Assembly: GCA_949825025.1 (NCBI GenBank) | Contig: OX463784.1 | Span: 13,745,283-13,809,282 of the forward strand | DNA: 64,000 nt | Direction of reading: 5' to 3' | From: Siphlonurus alternatus | Taxonomy: Eukaryota; Arthropoda; Insecta; Ephemeroptera; Siphlonuridae | Shown: positions 36,021 to 46,005 of the stretch, piece after piece | How the letters are laid out: each line of letters opens with the position of its first letter | Numbering within the stretch: the stretch's first letter is position 1 | Notes under the pieces: model-generated | Databases searched by the model: none | Told to the model about the DNA's origin: nothing | What the model saw: only the letters and a program-made list of their open reading frames with translations | Program-made: the position numbers and the translations under genes

Positions 36021-36552
36021 ATAATTTAAACATTTTTTAACCAGAAAATTTAAAATTAACAAATTATTTGATTAGTTTTGAGAAATAATATTAATTGTTT
36101 TATTTAAGTATTATTCATTTTTATTTTATAGATTATTTTTATAATACTAAATATAAAATATAAAAGTTTGTAAATTAATTAAAATAAATCCAATTAATTC
36201 CTCAATGACACTAATTGACTAGAAACAAAATTTTTACACATTGCTTGTTGGTTATTGGAGAATAGCTAATTATTAAAGATAACAGTGAAGATAATCAAAA
36301 TAATTACTAAAGAAACACTAAATTATGACAAGAGAACCCTAGTTGACTATGTACCGAAGGAGGACTGTCTATATAGTATACACGTGCAGTCCTAGTGCCA
36401 TTAAAACGACGTTTGACGTTTGGCATCAAGATATTAAGTGATAAAAAGAAAAACGGCGACTGACACTTCACTTGATAAAATCAATTCGCATCATCCTTGA
36501 TACGATGTAAACAACAAAACACTTTTAAGTCGTCTGTACACATTTCACTTAC

Positions 36553-36699
36553 CGTGTATTGAGATACTAGTGGGACTACTGACGATCACTTGACGTGTCA
36601 GTTTATGTATGGTTCGACATCGGTACGTGAAGTAACGGTCGTTGCTCTCCACATGATGTACCAGCAGTTCGCCGGTGGGCAGCAAATGATGCTTGCCAT
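36553..36699 (-). CDS. Dscam-family receptor, exon encoding second half of Ig2
   Basis: 147-nt exon not evident from ORF length. Starting with the codon completed as Asp from the preceding exon, it reads GKHHLLPTGELLVHHVESND, then RYFTYRCRTIHKLTRQVIVS and SPTSISIH. LPTGEL and the YRCRTxHKLT string, with the second Ig2 cysteine, match the Dscam Ig2 second half, where insect proteins have LPSGEL and YQCRTKHRLTG. Acceptor gttcccAG is at 36700-36701; donor CACG|GTAAGT is at 36547-36552. The phase is 2 nt in, 1 nt out, which fits both neighbours exactly. This corresponds to constitutive exon 5 of insect Dscam1. It is less GC-rich than the other exons. A minisatellite containing the acceptor-side sequence runs up to its 5' edge. 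Confidence 0.92.
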
Positions 36700-36707
36700 C
36701 TGGGAAC

Positions 36708-36965
36708 ATATGGAGAACGCTATTTTAGTGGTGCCTATTTGGTACATGGAAGAATTATATGGAGAACGAATTGACATAATATAAATATATGGAGAACGCT
36801 ATTTTAGTGGTGTCTATTTGGTACACGGAAGAAAAATCATATGGAGAACGAATTTAATCATGACTCTTATTAAGATATGGAGAACGTTACTTTAATTAGT
36901 GTTGTCTATATGTATATATGGAGTTTATACATGGGAAAAACTTTTTCATATGGAGAGCAGATTAT
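36708..36965. repeat. Minisatellite abutting the splice acceptor of the Ig2 second-half exon
   Basis: Imperfect tandem units begin atatggagaacg at 36708, 36787 and about 36874, so the period is about 79-87 bp. Each unit also has an internal second atatggagaacg (36757, 36839) or variant (about 36949). The first two units share a long match (ctattttagtggtgNctatttggtacaNgga). The array starts eight bases upstream (in transcript sense) of the acceptor at 36700-36701. On the transcript strand each unit gives a CGTTCTCCATAT pyrimidine-rich segment, so the array multiplies polypyrimidine-tract-like sequence beside the splice site. Confidence 0.8.
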
Positions 36966-37955
36966 ATATGTCTTCCATTTGTGGGAAGATGTATTTAAAT
37001 GTGATTTCATAATAAATTATTTTACTGGTATCGCAATTTAATTGTATTGTATTTCTCTATGAAAACACGTGGGAAGGTATGAAGAAAGAAGGGTGCTTAT
37101 ATTTTACTTGTTGTGTCAAATGGTAAACGAATTGATATATTGCTGACATTTTTGAATATGTAAGAAATATAAATTTACTATAATAATTTATCAATAGTTT
37201 TAGACAATATTTTTAATTTCAAATAATAATATTACAGATTACAAATGGCCATTGTTTCTGTCTCCATCATTTTAATTAAACCCGAACTGTTTTCTCTGTG
37301 TACTTAATACGTGTCATTGAACATAACATGTTTTCACACCAACTGTGACATTCCGGAATTTCAGTATACCAATGTCATTGACATGCTTCAAATGCCACTC
37401 GAACAATGTTTGTGCAACACGACATTTGTTATTGTTAGCATTGGACCAGATGTAATAATTTAAAGCATAATGATTCATTGTACGGATTGTTTTATACAAT
37501 TCACACTAGTGATTACATATTTATTGGAAATTTTTAAACTCTGAATAATGCAAATGAATAGAAAATTATTTATAATTAGGGAGTTCATATGAATAAATGA
37601 AATTTTCCGATTAACAAGGGAAAAACAAAATTTGTCATGTAATTAAATTTAAAGTATATAATTTTATTTAATTAATTAAACAAGTAGCAAATTATTTACA
37701 AGAAATTAACTTAAGTAAATACATATTAAATTGAAATTAATTAAAAATAATAATATGATTTATTCTTATTTTAATTAAAAATAACAAAATATATAAAATA
37801 AAACTTAAAATAATAATTTTATCTTGAGTTTGTTAACTATTTTTGTCTATGACAAAATTACAACTGTTGCAAGAAAAAATGTGACAGGTAAATAGCTATT
37901 ATGTAGTAACATGGCATGATTAAAAATTTATAGTTAAGTATTACCGCTGTAAAAC

Positions 37956-38140
37956 ATTGGGGGACATTCACAAAGCACTTTAACCCCCACTTTAGCCCCG
38001 ATTTTTAACCCTGGTGCTAAACATGGTACTAAACCAGGGGCTAACCATGTTAAGCTCATAGCTTAGCACCATGTTTAGCACCAGTGTTAAAAATCGGGGC
38101 TAAATTGGGGGTTAAAGTGTTTTGTGAATGTCCCCCATTG
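37956..38140. mobile_element. Foldback, family E, attcacaaag subtype, in Dscam intron
   Basis: Arms of about 80 bases. attgggggacattcacaaag on the left pairs with tttgtgaatgtcccccat on the right. gcactttaacccccacttta and gccccgatttttaaccctgg pair with the mirrored right arm; inner words are gctaaacatggt and accatgtttagc. It is the best-paired member of the family and the most GC-rich. Confidence 0.85.
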
Positions 38141-39448
38141 AAATTATAAAACACATCTCTTAGCTAAATATATATCATTTTTTATTTTTTATCAAGAAAT
38201 TTTTACATGCTTTTTATTTTGGGATCTAACAATATAGGTCATGGTTCTCTTCTCTTATGATGTATAACAGTAACCTCAGAGCTTTTCCGTTTAGTGTCGA
38301 TATATAAGAACAATATATCGAGTATTGGCTCTGGAAATATCAAAGCGTTCATATTTAACGTTCGATTATAATTATTGAATCTGAACCTGCATGTACATGT
38401 AGTTAAATTGTTTCATTACAAAATTTGACATTTATTTTCCTTCATTGCATGATTATCATATATTATTATATTCAGGCCTTTTAAGTAAATGTTAATAATG
38501 CTATAGTAATATGGAGGAAAATTAGAACAGTATTTATACTATTATTTTTTATTTTTGTTATGCATAAACTTAAAAAATAATAAAATTATATTAATTCATA
38601 TAATATAAGCAAAATTTTATATAAATACTATTAATACTACACTTGTATTTTCAATTCCATTAAAAAATGTAGGAACAATATTTTTAATTAATAATATTTC
38701 ATTTTGATCTTGCTGATTTGTTTTGTTTGATTTCAAACAAAACTAATACAATGAATTCAATAATTAATTCAATATGTCATCAACAAATTCAAACCATAAA
38801 CTGCTTATATAAGATAATACTGCCAATGTCACAAAAATGCAGAATACTTATGATGCACAGAATAATATATTATGTTATGGTTTTCATTAAAATATATGTT
38901 CGGTTAAAAAAAATAAAATAAAATCGATATATTTTACAATATAGTCTGGATATGTATAAAAACAAGTAAACAAAAATAACAAATATTGATGTTTTATATA
39001 TTATATTGTGAGAGTCGTCGCGTTAATCTTGTCGTATTGTATTGGTTGAACGAAGTATAGAGTGGTGGATTGATGAATAGGTTTTGTAAATACACATAGC
39101 AATCAATATAGAAGCCTACAAATCCTCGTCCACGTTCGTTACCACTGTAGCAAGCACAGAATCCAAGGTGTCAATATATAAAGTAGGTAATCCAATTGTT
39201 AATCATGTAAAATTAATTATCATATAAATTTTATCTTTTAAGAGAGTTTGATTGATTAACTTGAAATTGTAGAATTTTGATATTCTGATAATTGTAAGAG
39301 GTACATTGTTACTGAAGAGAGATATTAGATTTCCAGTGGGTGAAAAAAAGTATATGAAACTACATTTAATAAACTTTTTAAATTAAATATATTGCAATCA
39401 ATATATTTAGTCATTGCTTAAGTACCGAAATTCCGTAGCCCATGCAAA

Positions 39449-39472
39449 ATAATAAATAAATAAATAAATGAA

Positions 39473-39531
<59 letters not shown>

Positions 39532-39584
39532 ACAATCAAATAAACAAACAAACAAACAAACAAACAAACAAACAAACAAACAAA

Positions 39585-39643
<59 letters not shown>

Positions 39644-39645
39644 AA
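39449..39645. repeat. Compound (AAAT)n-(AAAC)n-(AAAT)n microsatellite
   Basis: An AAAT tract changes to AAAC units at about 39540-39580 and then back to AAAT, a three-block compound repeat of nearly 200 bp. Confidence 0.95.
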
Positions 39646-40312
39646 TTACAGAAGTCTATGAGAAAAGTCCATTAGCCCCAAGTTAAACTCTGTGAGCTAT
39701 CCATCGATCATTGTCACGCTTTATTGATACAATAATTTATCAGGTCCATTCATAAATTCTTTTTGGTGAACATTTTCTACACTAGATCGATCTAATAGGC
39801 CATGCCCACGAGATGTCACTGCAATGCATATTGCATACTTTACAGGAGCCTGCCGCGCCAGAGTGTTGTATCAGCAGCATGCAAGGGGAGAAAATGTAGA
39901 AAAATATTAATTATAAATTATATACGGTAATTATTCTTTTCCATAGCATCTGCTAGTTTATAAAGAATACACAAACTACATTTTCGTGTCCTTAAATAAT
40001 TTATACCTGGAAACAAAATCAATTTTTCTAACTTTTAATTTTTTTAGTGGTTTTAAGCATACGGTATTACAACTATAAGGGATGAGGGAGAAGGTAAACA
40101 GCTGAGTGTTATCATATAATAAATAATGACGTTATCATGTAAGTAGGCAACCCAACAATCTCGTGGCGCTGCCCTATATGAAGGTTAATTAGAAAATTGA
40201 GACAAAAAGGGACAATATGGGTTTACAAATATACCCATTACGTATGTACATAATATAAAAAAAAGGTTACACCTCTATAAGCTTGAAACTCGAGGCAGGG
40301 CAATAAGGGAGG

Positions 40313-40440
40313 GAAAGGATGGTGGCCTAAACCCCTAGACGTGTTACGTATCCCAGCTATCACTGAAGTAAGATTGAGGGAACCGCGGAAAACTTTATTA
40401 AGGACGGACACTTCTATTTTGTATCAATGGACTTATGGAC
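40313..40440 (-). mobile_element. SINE central-domain fragment
   Basis: The plus strand contains attgagggaaccgcggaaaa and taaggacggacacttct (about 40374-40415), preceded by gatggtggcctaaacccc. Only the central domain and some neighbouring tail are recognisable. Confidence 0.5.
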
Positions 40441-40956
40441 CTATTAAATCTATGCTAAACGTTTAATATGAAGGTCTCAAAATCTATTTTTTTCTTGGAC
40501 ACATAATTATATGGACTTGTCTGCTATGATTTGAAATATATATAAAACCTTACACTACCAGTGTAATAATTGATTCAACAGTACCTCAATTTGTATTACC
40601 TCAATTTGCAGACCATGTAACAGTCCTAGTTTCTATGTTTGCGCTTTACGTGGACAACACAATTGCATTGTTGGCTAGTGTTGATTGAATCCCTGTGACA
40701 ATTCATTGTTGTGTCACTGTTACATTGTTGTCACGTTTCTTTTTATATTGTCATTACTTGTAGTTCTACAGACACCGTGTTGTGTTTTGGAAGACTCAAT
40801 CGAAAAAAGTATAATATTGGATTTTAATTATTTTTATTAAACAAATCTATACTTCTCCATTTTCTTCTAAAAATTCTCAACCACCATTGAAAAAAAAATG
40901 CTTAATATCGTGTATGTAAGCAAATATGTGGGAGGTGTATTGAATATATTTTCTCT

Positions 40957-41210
40957 GGTTTGACCGTGTCTCGCCAGATCACTAAAGTCAAGCAACACCG
41001 AAAGTAGATTAATAGTTGGATGAGCGATCATTTTCGCCAAACATCAAGCTTTTATCACCATAGGGTAAATCGTTGTTCTTTTTTAAAGTGTGCTATGAGA
41101 CGGTTTACTGACAAAAGCTGTAGCGTCCATTCTAGATTAGGTTTCCACGTTTCCTTCCGTCACAGGTAAATCGGATGGATTGAGAGGCCGTGATTGACCT
41201 TGTTCCGGAA
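40957..41210 (+). mobile_element. 5S-rRNA-headed SINE, 3'-incomplete
   Basis: The 5S-like head is clear (ggtttgaccgtgtctcgcca, gatcactaaagtcaagcaac and agttggatgagcgatcattt, 40957-41033). The linker gacaaaagctgtagcgtcca and the central domain follow (about 41107-41165). The tail stops after ttgttccgga, so the 3' end is missing. It lies antisense to the Dscam gene, just downstream of the Ig2 first-half exon. Confidence 0.82.
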
Positions 41211-41387
41211 TATTATGTATCCTCTTCAATTTATTATTTCAATTATTAAACTCCCCTTGACAGCAATTTTTATGAAGGCAAGCATATGATAAGTGCAGTA
41301 TCGACAGTTTAACACAAATAACAAAGAAATTGGTTATGACGAGTCAGTCAGTAAAATAAATATCAGCACAAAAATCTTTCAACTCAC

Positions 41388-41549
41388 CTCCCTGCAGTGA
41401 AGGGTAAATGTAGAAGGAGGGTTCTTGCAGCCACGACACAACACGCACGAACTCGCGGACAAAGCTCGGCAAAACGCAGCGAAGAACAGCCGTGCATCCC
41501 CTGGCAGCAGGCAGGGCCTCTGCTAGTGCCTGGTAGGCTTGCGACACCA
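41388..41549 (-). CDS. Dscam-family receptor, exon encoding first half of Ig2
   Basis: 162-nt exon. After the split valine codon it reads VSQAYQALAEALPAARGC, then TAVLRCVLPSFVREFVRVVSW and ends in PSLQG plus one base. The cysteine in VLRC and the tryptophan in VVSW are the first Ig cysteine and core tryptophan, and the PSFVxxFVxVVSW string is diagnostic of Dscam Ig2. Acceptor cttgttcacAG is at 41550-41551; donor GAG|GTGAGT is at 41382-41387. The junction codon GAT (Asp) gives QGDGK across to the next exon, matching the family's YDGK. In insect Dscam1 this position is exon 4, a mutually exclusive array recoding the N-terminal half of Ig2; here only one intact copy is present. A truncated duplicate of its 5' end lies just upstream at 41602-41668. 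Confidence 0.95.
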
Positions 41550-41601
41550 CTGTGAACAAGACATAGAGGTTAGAATCGTTTATAGTAACATAAGACCACG
41601 G

Positions 41602-41668
41602 GCAGGGCCTTTGCTAGTGCCTGGTAGGCTTGTGACACCACTGGTGAACAAGACATAGAGGTTAGAAC
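41602..41668 (-). pseudogene. Truncated tandem duplicate of the Ig2 first-half exon (acceptor end)
   Basis: About 66 bp repeats 41511-41576 nearly perfectly (a few substitutions and one inserted base). The copied unit holds the branch/acceptor side of the intron and the first roughly twelve codons of the Ig2 first-half exon. The copy keeps an acceptor-like caccAG. If that acceptor were used, reading runs through the same first residues (VSQAYQALA) and then out of the copied part to an in-frame TAA near 41574-41576. It cannot encode an Ig half-domain. It is either neutral debris or a competing decoy acceptor. The high identity argues for a recent event. Confidence 0.75.
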
Positions 41669-41787
41669 ATGTTCTAGACTTTGATACCTACTGCACTTCA
41701 ATGGAAAGAATATGCTGCGATTGGTACAGAATTCGTACCAGGTGATGGTTAATTTTTTAATTTCATAACTTGAATTATTTGAAGTTC

Positions 41788-42026
41788 TTTCAATGGAGGT
41801 TCAAGTCAACTTATTTTACGGTGTTCCCTCCGTCGTATCCAAACCTATGTAAAAGAAACTCGAAATTTGTTGGCATTAAAGAAATTGTCAGATGAAAATG
41901 AGTTCTTGATTCAAAATTAGAAGACCTTTGATCCATAAATGAGTGTGTAGGTGATGGTTTCAAATTAGTAGCTTAAAAAATTTTTAGTAACCTTGTAACT
42001 TTTCAAAATTTCTGTCTGGAAAACCG
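41788..42026. repeat. Dispersed repeat, copy 2, in the Ig1-Ig2 intron
   Basis: Collinear with 7500-7770 through tatccaaacctatgtaaaag, gagttcttgattcaaaatta and ggtgatggtttcaaattagt. No ends, target duplication or coding potential recognised. Confidence 0.7.
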
Positions 42027-42351
42027 AAGGCGTACCTGTATTTTACGGTGTAATTTAATGATACGATTAATGTTCTGTAATTATTTAAAAAATAAAATAA
42101 ATTAAATATTATGTTGTAAATTTAATTAATTTTTTACATATTGTAATCCATTTAAAATTAATATAATACGATTAAAATAAATGTAAGCAAAAAAATTAAT
42201 TTATTTTAAAATAAAATGATAAACTAAAACAAAAATTACTGACAAAATTATACTGAAGTATAAATGCAAGTCTCTTTCTTTCAATTTTACACAAACACCT
42301 GCTGTGACAAAACGGCGAACATTCCTGTCCAAACATCACGACTGAACGTAC

Positions 42352-42669
42352 CTGCTCGGACATGCACTGCCCGGGATAAAACCCTCCCCGCCACGTTCTC
42401 GGCGAGGCAGCGGTACGCCGAGCTGTGCACGTCCTGTCTGAAGGCGGCCGCGGGGAAAGGGAGCAGCACGAGCGTGCCGTTGGCGAGCGCGCGCCTCACG
42501 CCCGGCACGTCCGTGGCTGGGCTACCGTCCGCCGCGAGCCACTGAACGGAGGGAGCCGGCGATCCTGCCGCAGAGCAGTCGAGCCAGCCGCCGCTCGAGT
42601 TGGAGAAGTCGAGGCGAGAGGGAGGCTCTAGCACCAGCACCGGGCCTCGGGACTCGCAATGGACACAAC
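42352..42669 (-). CDS. Dscam-family receptor, exon encoding Ig1
   Basis: This exon encodes the first immunoglobulin domain of a Dscam-type homophilic adhesion receptor (extracellular, neuronal wiring and, in arthropods, immune recognition). In frame it reads GPVLVLEPPSRLDFSNSSGG, then the first Ig cysteine (WLDC), the core tryptophan (VQWLA), and the second cysteine in SAYRCLAENVAG, ending in RAVHVRA. The EPPSRLDFSNS start and the DVPGVRR and VHVRA segments are hallmarks of Dscam Ig1. Two N-glycosylation sequons are visible (NSS, NGT). The acceptor is tctgtcatcAG at 42670-42671 and the donor is AG|GTACGT at 42346-42351. The exon is 318 nt, enters needing two bases to finish a codon, and leaves one base (G), which the next exon completes. 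The leader exon with the signal peptide was not found. Which Dscam paralogue this is cannot be settled here. Confidence 0.95.
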
Positions 42670-42832
42670 CTGATGACAGAATAGGATATCGTCAGATTTG
42701 TTTATCTAACAAAATTATCAAGATGAGCTAATGTGTAATTTGCATAATTTCAGAAGTTCACACTTATGAGCTCTATGAGCCAGCTTTTGATTTTTGAGTC
42801 TAGGAGACAGAATTGCATTTTTGGAGAAAAAT

Positions 42833-42968
42833 AATGGGCGCGATTCACAAAGAGAGTTATCCAGGTTTCTCACTATGTTCAGTGTCATTGAATTAGGCTG
42901 GCGCTAACCGTAGTCAGTGATAAACCTGGATAAATTTCTGGATAACTCTATAGTGAATCGCTCTCAAT
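42833..42968. mobile_element. Foldback, family E, ggataac subtype
   Basis: Ends aatgggcgcgattcacaaag and gtgaatcgctctcaat. The interior ttatccaggtttctcactat and cattgaattaggctggcgct closely follows the 12012-12149 element. It lies about 160 bp upstream of the Ig1 exon in transcript sense. A further partial copy is at about 43432-43506. Confidence 0.78.
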
Positions 42969-43150
42969 ATACTTAAGTCTCACCCTGTATTACAAAATAC
43001 AATTTTACATGTAATTTTTCCTTGTAAGAAAATTATATATCCATAACAACAAATGGAAAAATTGTATGAAATAATTAAAAAAAAAGTATCATGCAACAGG
43101 CTTTCATCAGTACTACACACGATACGACTTTTCAAATTATTTTATATAAG

Positions 43151-43273
43151 AGGTCTGTTCGTAAATACACAATCAGAAAGAATTGATTATTTGTGATGAA
43201 CCTTATGTACTTCGGAAATAAGGTTCATTACAAACAATCGATTCTTTCTGATTGTGTATTTACGAACAGACCT
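43151..43273. mobile_element. Almost perfect palindrome element, copy 2
   Basis: Ends aggtctgttcgtaaatacac and gtgtatttacgaacagacct are perfectly inverted. The arms match the 1751-1875 copy with a few changes (gaattgatta; ttacaaacaatcg). The loop tacttcggaa differs from copy 1. Confidence 0.88.
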
Positions 43274-44882
43274 AATGTTATCGTATAATAAAGGCTCTAA
43301 TTTCTAAAATTTGACTTCCATCCCCTATAAAAGACCGTGAAGAAACAAAAACAGAGTAAAGGTAACGTTATTTCGAGGTTTATGTGGTGCGATGAAAAAT
43401 TTACGAGAATGATATCCATGCAGGTTTCTGTATAATCACTGCAGTTAGCGCCAGCCTAAATCAGTGAAAAATCTGGATAACTAGCTTTTAAGTAACATCC
43501 GTAAATCTCAAATAGTTTAACTAATTCGGTTCTCTTAAATTTGTATTGAATTCACTTCATTTGTGGTTCCATGATTTGATGTATAGATTACGAGAAAATA
43601 TAAAAAGTTGCTAATTTAAGAATTGTGGTACTTTTTTACTATTTGTTTTAAGTAATTTATAAAGGACCAATGATTTTTCATAATTTAATTTACTGTAGCA
43701 TGATGTTTATACAACAATATAAATGCAAAAATTGCCAAAACTTGATTAATAAAAATCAAAAAATATTATTTTAATATATAATTAGCTAACATTGGAAATA
43801 AACTAAAATATTCGTAATAAGAATTTTAATGGATTAATTGCGAATTAAATGTGTAATTAATTTCATAAAAATGCAACAATTGATTCTCATCATTATTATA
43901 TATTAATGTAAAATAATTTAAATGTATACATTACACAAAATAAAATAAAATAAAATATTGTTAATTATATTTACACCATGTTGAACATTTTTACTTCATT
44001 TATTTCTAATCAACGATTTTAATGTGATTTTTTTCTTTAATGTAATTTTATTTTTAAATGAGTTTGTTATTACTTTACGAGGCGACGGTAAACAAGCTTG
44101 GTTGCCAAGGTAACTAGAATCAAGTCATGCCTGAAACCCAACAGTAAAGTTAGACTTGGAGCGTATACAATTACTTTGTCACACTGTGTCCCAAAGAATT
44201 TCACGTATGAACGCTTCAAGATAAAATGAAACTAAAATAGGTAAATAGAAACAAAGACGTGTAATTTTGTTAACGATTTTGGTTCTTAGAGAGTTTGATA
44301 ATTATGAATATAATCTGCGTAATGTATTAATAATTTAATATGCTGTATAATTAATTAAATTCGTTTTATAGCGAATCTGCCATAAATAGAAAAAAACATA
44401 TCACATGTTTAAGCATTTTATTTATCTCTAATGATACATAAATTGAATATTAATCTACCATTGAAATTTAGCAAATTTAATAAATTATAATTTAATTTAT
44501 CTTTTAAAACAAACAAAAATTAAATATAATTTATTTTAAAATTTTATTTACATAAATCATAATAATTGTTGCTTTTTTCATACAAATTTAGTGTGTAAAA
44601 TGTTAAAAAACTAAATAATTTTTTTTTTTTTAATAAAAAACATATTTAGATGAAATTAATTGTTGATCGCCGAAATAAAATCTGTGAGAAACTGTTTGTG
44701 CAACGGAATATAAGGAAATATGTGCATTTTTTATTGCTGAAGCTTATATTAAAAAAAAAAAGAAAACAAAATAATAAGAAATATTTGGTACATGTGAACG
44801 ATTGACACTTGTCATTTCTGATTGAAGCTTCTTATTGAAATACCAATTGAATGTATATATTATATATATTTTTATTTTTGCT

Positions 44883-45217
44883 TTCAACTGAACCCTAGTA
44901 CAGGGTACTGGCCACAATTAAGTGACTGAATTTAATCTCCCAGCTCATCGTAGACCCTACTTTGGTCCCTTCCAAACCGGGGCGACCATGGCCTAAGCAA
45001 TCCATCCCAGCATTCACCTAGTTGTAACTGAGGAAACCATGAATAGTTCAGTCAGGATGGTCGGCAATTGATGGAGGATGCCATCAATCACCTCCCGGAT
45101 GCACGAGTGGGTGTTATTTAGCAACCGCCACTTGTGAAAAGTTTGACGGTGCATGGCTGGGATCGAACTCACGACCATCCGATTACGAATCAGAGGCGTA
45201 TACCACTGCGTCAAGTC
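44883..45217 (-). mobile_element. tRNA-headed SINE, near full length
   Basis: On the minus strand the head has an A-box-like segment (GACGCAGTGGTATACGCCTC, within 45190-45214) and a B box (GGTCGTGAGTTCGATCCC, 45155-45176), spaced as in a tRNA. This is followed by a tRNA-unrelated body and then the central domain (GACCATCCTGACTGAACTAT, then TGGTTTCCTCAGTTACA). The tail runs through GGAAGGGACC to GTACTAGGGTTCAGTTGAAA. It is non-coding, with pol III promoter architecture. Its central domain is the same as in the 5S-headed SINEs. Confidence 0.85.
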
Positions 45218-45928
45218 TTTATTTTGAACAGTAAACTCCCATGCAATTTTCCATGAAACCTTGCCTATACTTAATATTCAACTACCACATAAGGTAGTAA
45301 TAAAAAATATAATAGCTATATCTTAATTAATATTCTGTAACGAGACCTCACTTAATTAGCACATGTGACGGGTTATGACGGCCCCAGGTTTGCTGCACAA
45401 CCAAAACAAGTGATTAATATGCAGGGTCATATAATATGTAGCTCTCATTACTGCATGCTGGCACATTATACCTCACCGCAGTTTGTCAAACTGTGAGTAA
45501 TGCTACAAACATGGTAATTAATATTATGCAGCATGAATTTGTTTTAAATAATTTAGTTACAGGTTTCAATGATTTTTAGTCTTAATTTTTTTGAATTTTT
45601 TACTGAAATTAATAACTAATAAGTAAATTTATTTATTTTGTATTAAAGATATTAATTAAATTAATTAAAAAAAAAATTAATTTTGAAAGCAATTCTGAAA
45701 TTTAAAAACATTAAACAATATTTTTAACAACATAATTAAAAAAAAATAGAATTTAATTATAAATATATTTTTATTGTTACTATTAGAGCAAAATTTTAGC
45801 GCCATCATGCAGTATATTTGGTGGAGAGAATGAATATATAAATAGTACAAATACTACACAGTATTTAATTAATACTTAAGTGTTGACATTGATGTTTGTA
45901 ATATCAACATCAAGCTTAATTTTAAAAT

Positions 45929-46005
45929 GAAACCAGCTGTAGGATACTAGTCACAATTAACAATTTATATCTTAATGGGTCCCTTCCACATTATGGGGTC
46001 ATGGA
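45929..46005 (-). mobile_element. tRNA-SINE tail fragment, degenerate
   Basis: The plus strand reads gctgtaggatactagtcaca, then atgggtcccttccacattat and ggggtcatgg, parallel to the tail of the 44883-45217 element (gtacagggtactggccacaa; tttggtcccttccaaaccgg; ggcgaccatgg). It lies about 700 bp from that element. Confidence 0.6.

Larger units (their letters stand above)
29965..36552 (-). other. Intron between the Ig2 second-half and Ig3 first-half exons
   Basis: 6.6-kb intron, GT-AG. It is filled with mobile-element remnants: foldbacks at 30340-30600, 32521-32855 and 34232-34717, a 5S-SINE at 31522-31799, a 541-bp inverted-repeat element at 35480-36020, and a possible LINE tail at 33093-33175. 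The 111-codon plus-strand ORF at 30841-31176 has no recognisable domain and looks like chance in AT-rich sequence. Confidence 0.85.
36700..41387 (-). other. Intron between the two Ig2 exons
   Basis: 4.7-kb intron, GT-AG. It holds the acceptor-side minisatellite, a long foldback at 37956-38140, a TAAA/CAAA microsatellite at 39449-39645, a SINE central-domain fragment near 40313-40440 and a plus-strand 5S-SINE at 40957-41210. I looked here for further copies of the Ig2 first-half exon and saw none. Confidence 0.85.
41550..42351 (-). other. Intron between Ig1 and Ig2 first-half exons
   Basis: 802-bp intron, GT-AG. It contains the truncated exon duplicate at 41602-41668 and a diverged dispersed repeat at 41788-42026 that also occurs at 7500-7770. 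Nothing else is recognised in the AT-rich remainder. Confidence 0.85.

Noticed and set aside
39449..39645. Possible CRISPR-like or satellite array
   Set aside because: It is a simple tetranucleotide microsatellite without spacers; the genome is eukaryotic and no CRISPR array is present anywhere in the window.
42264..42631. Plus-strand ORFs antisense to the Ig1 exon
   Set aside because: Shadows of the GC-rich minus-strand exon.
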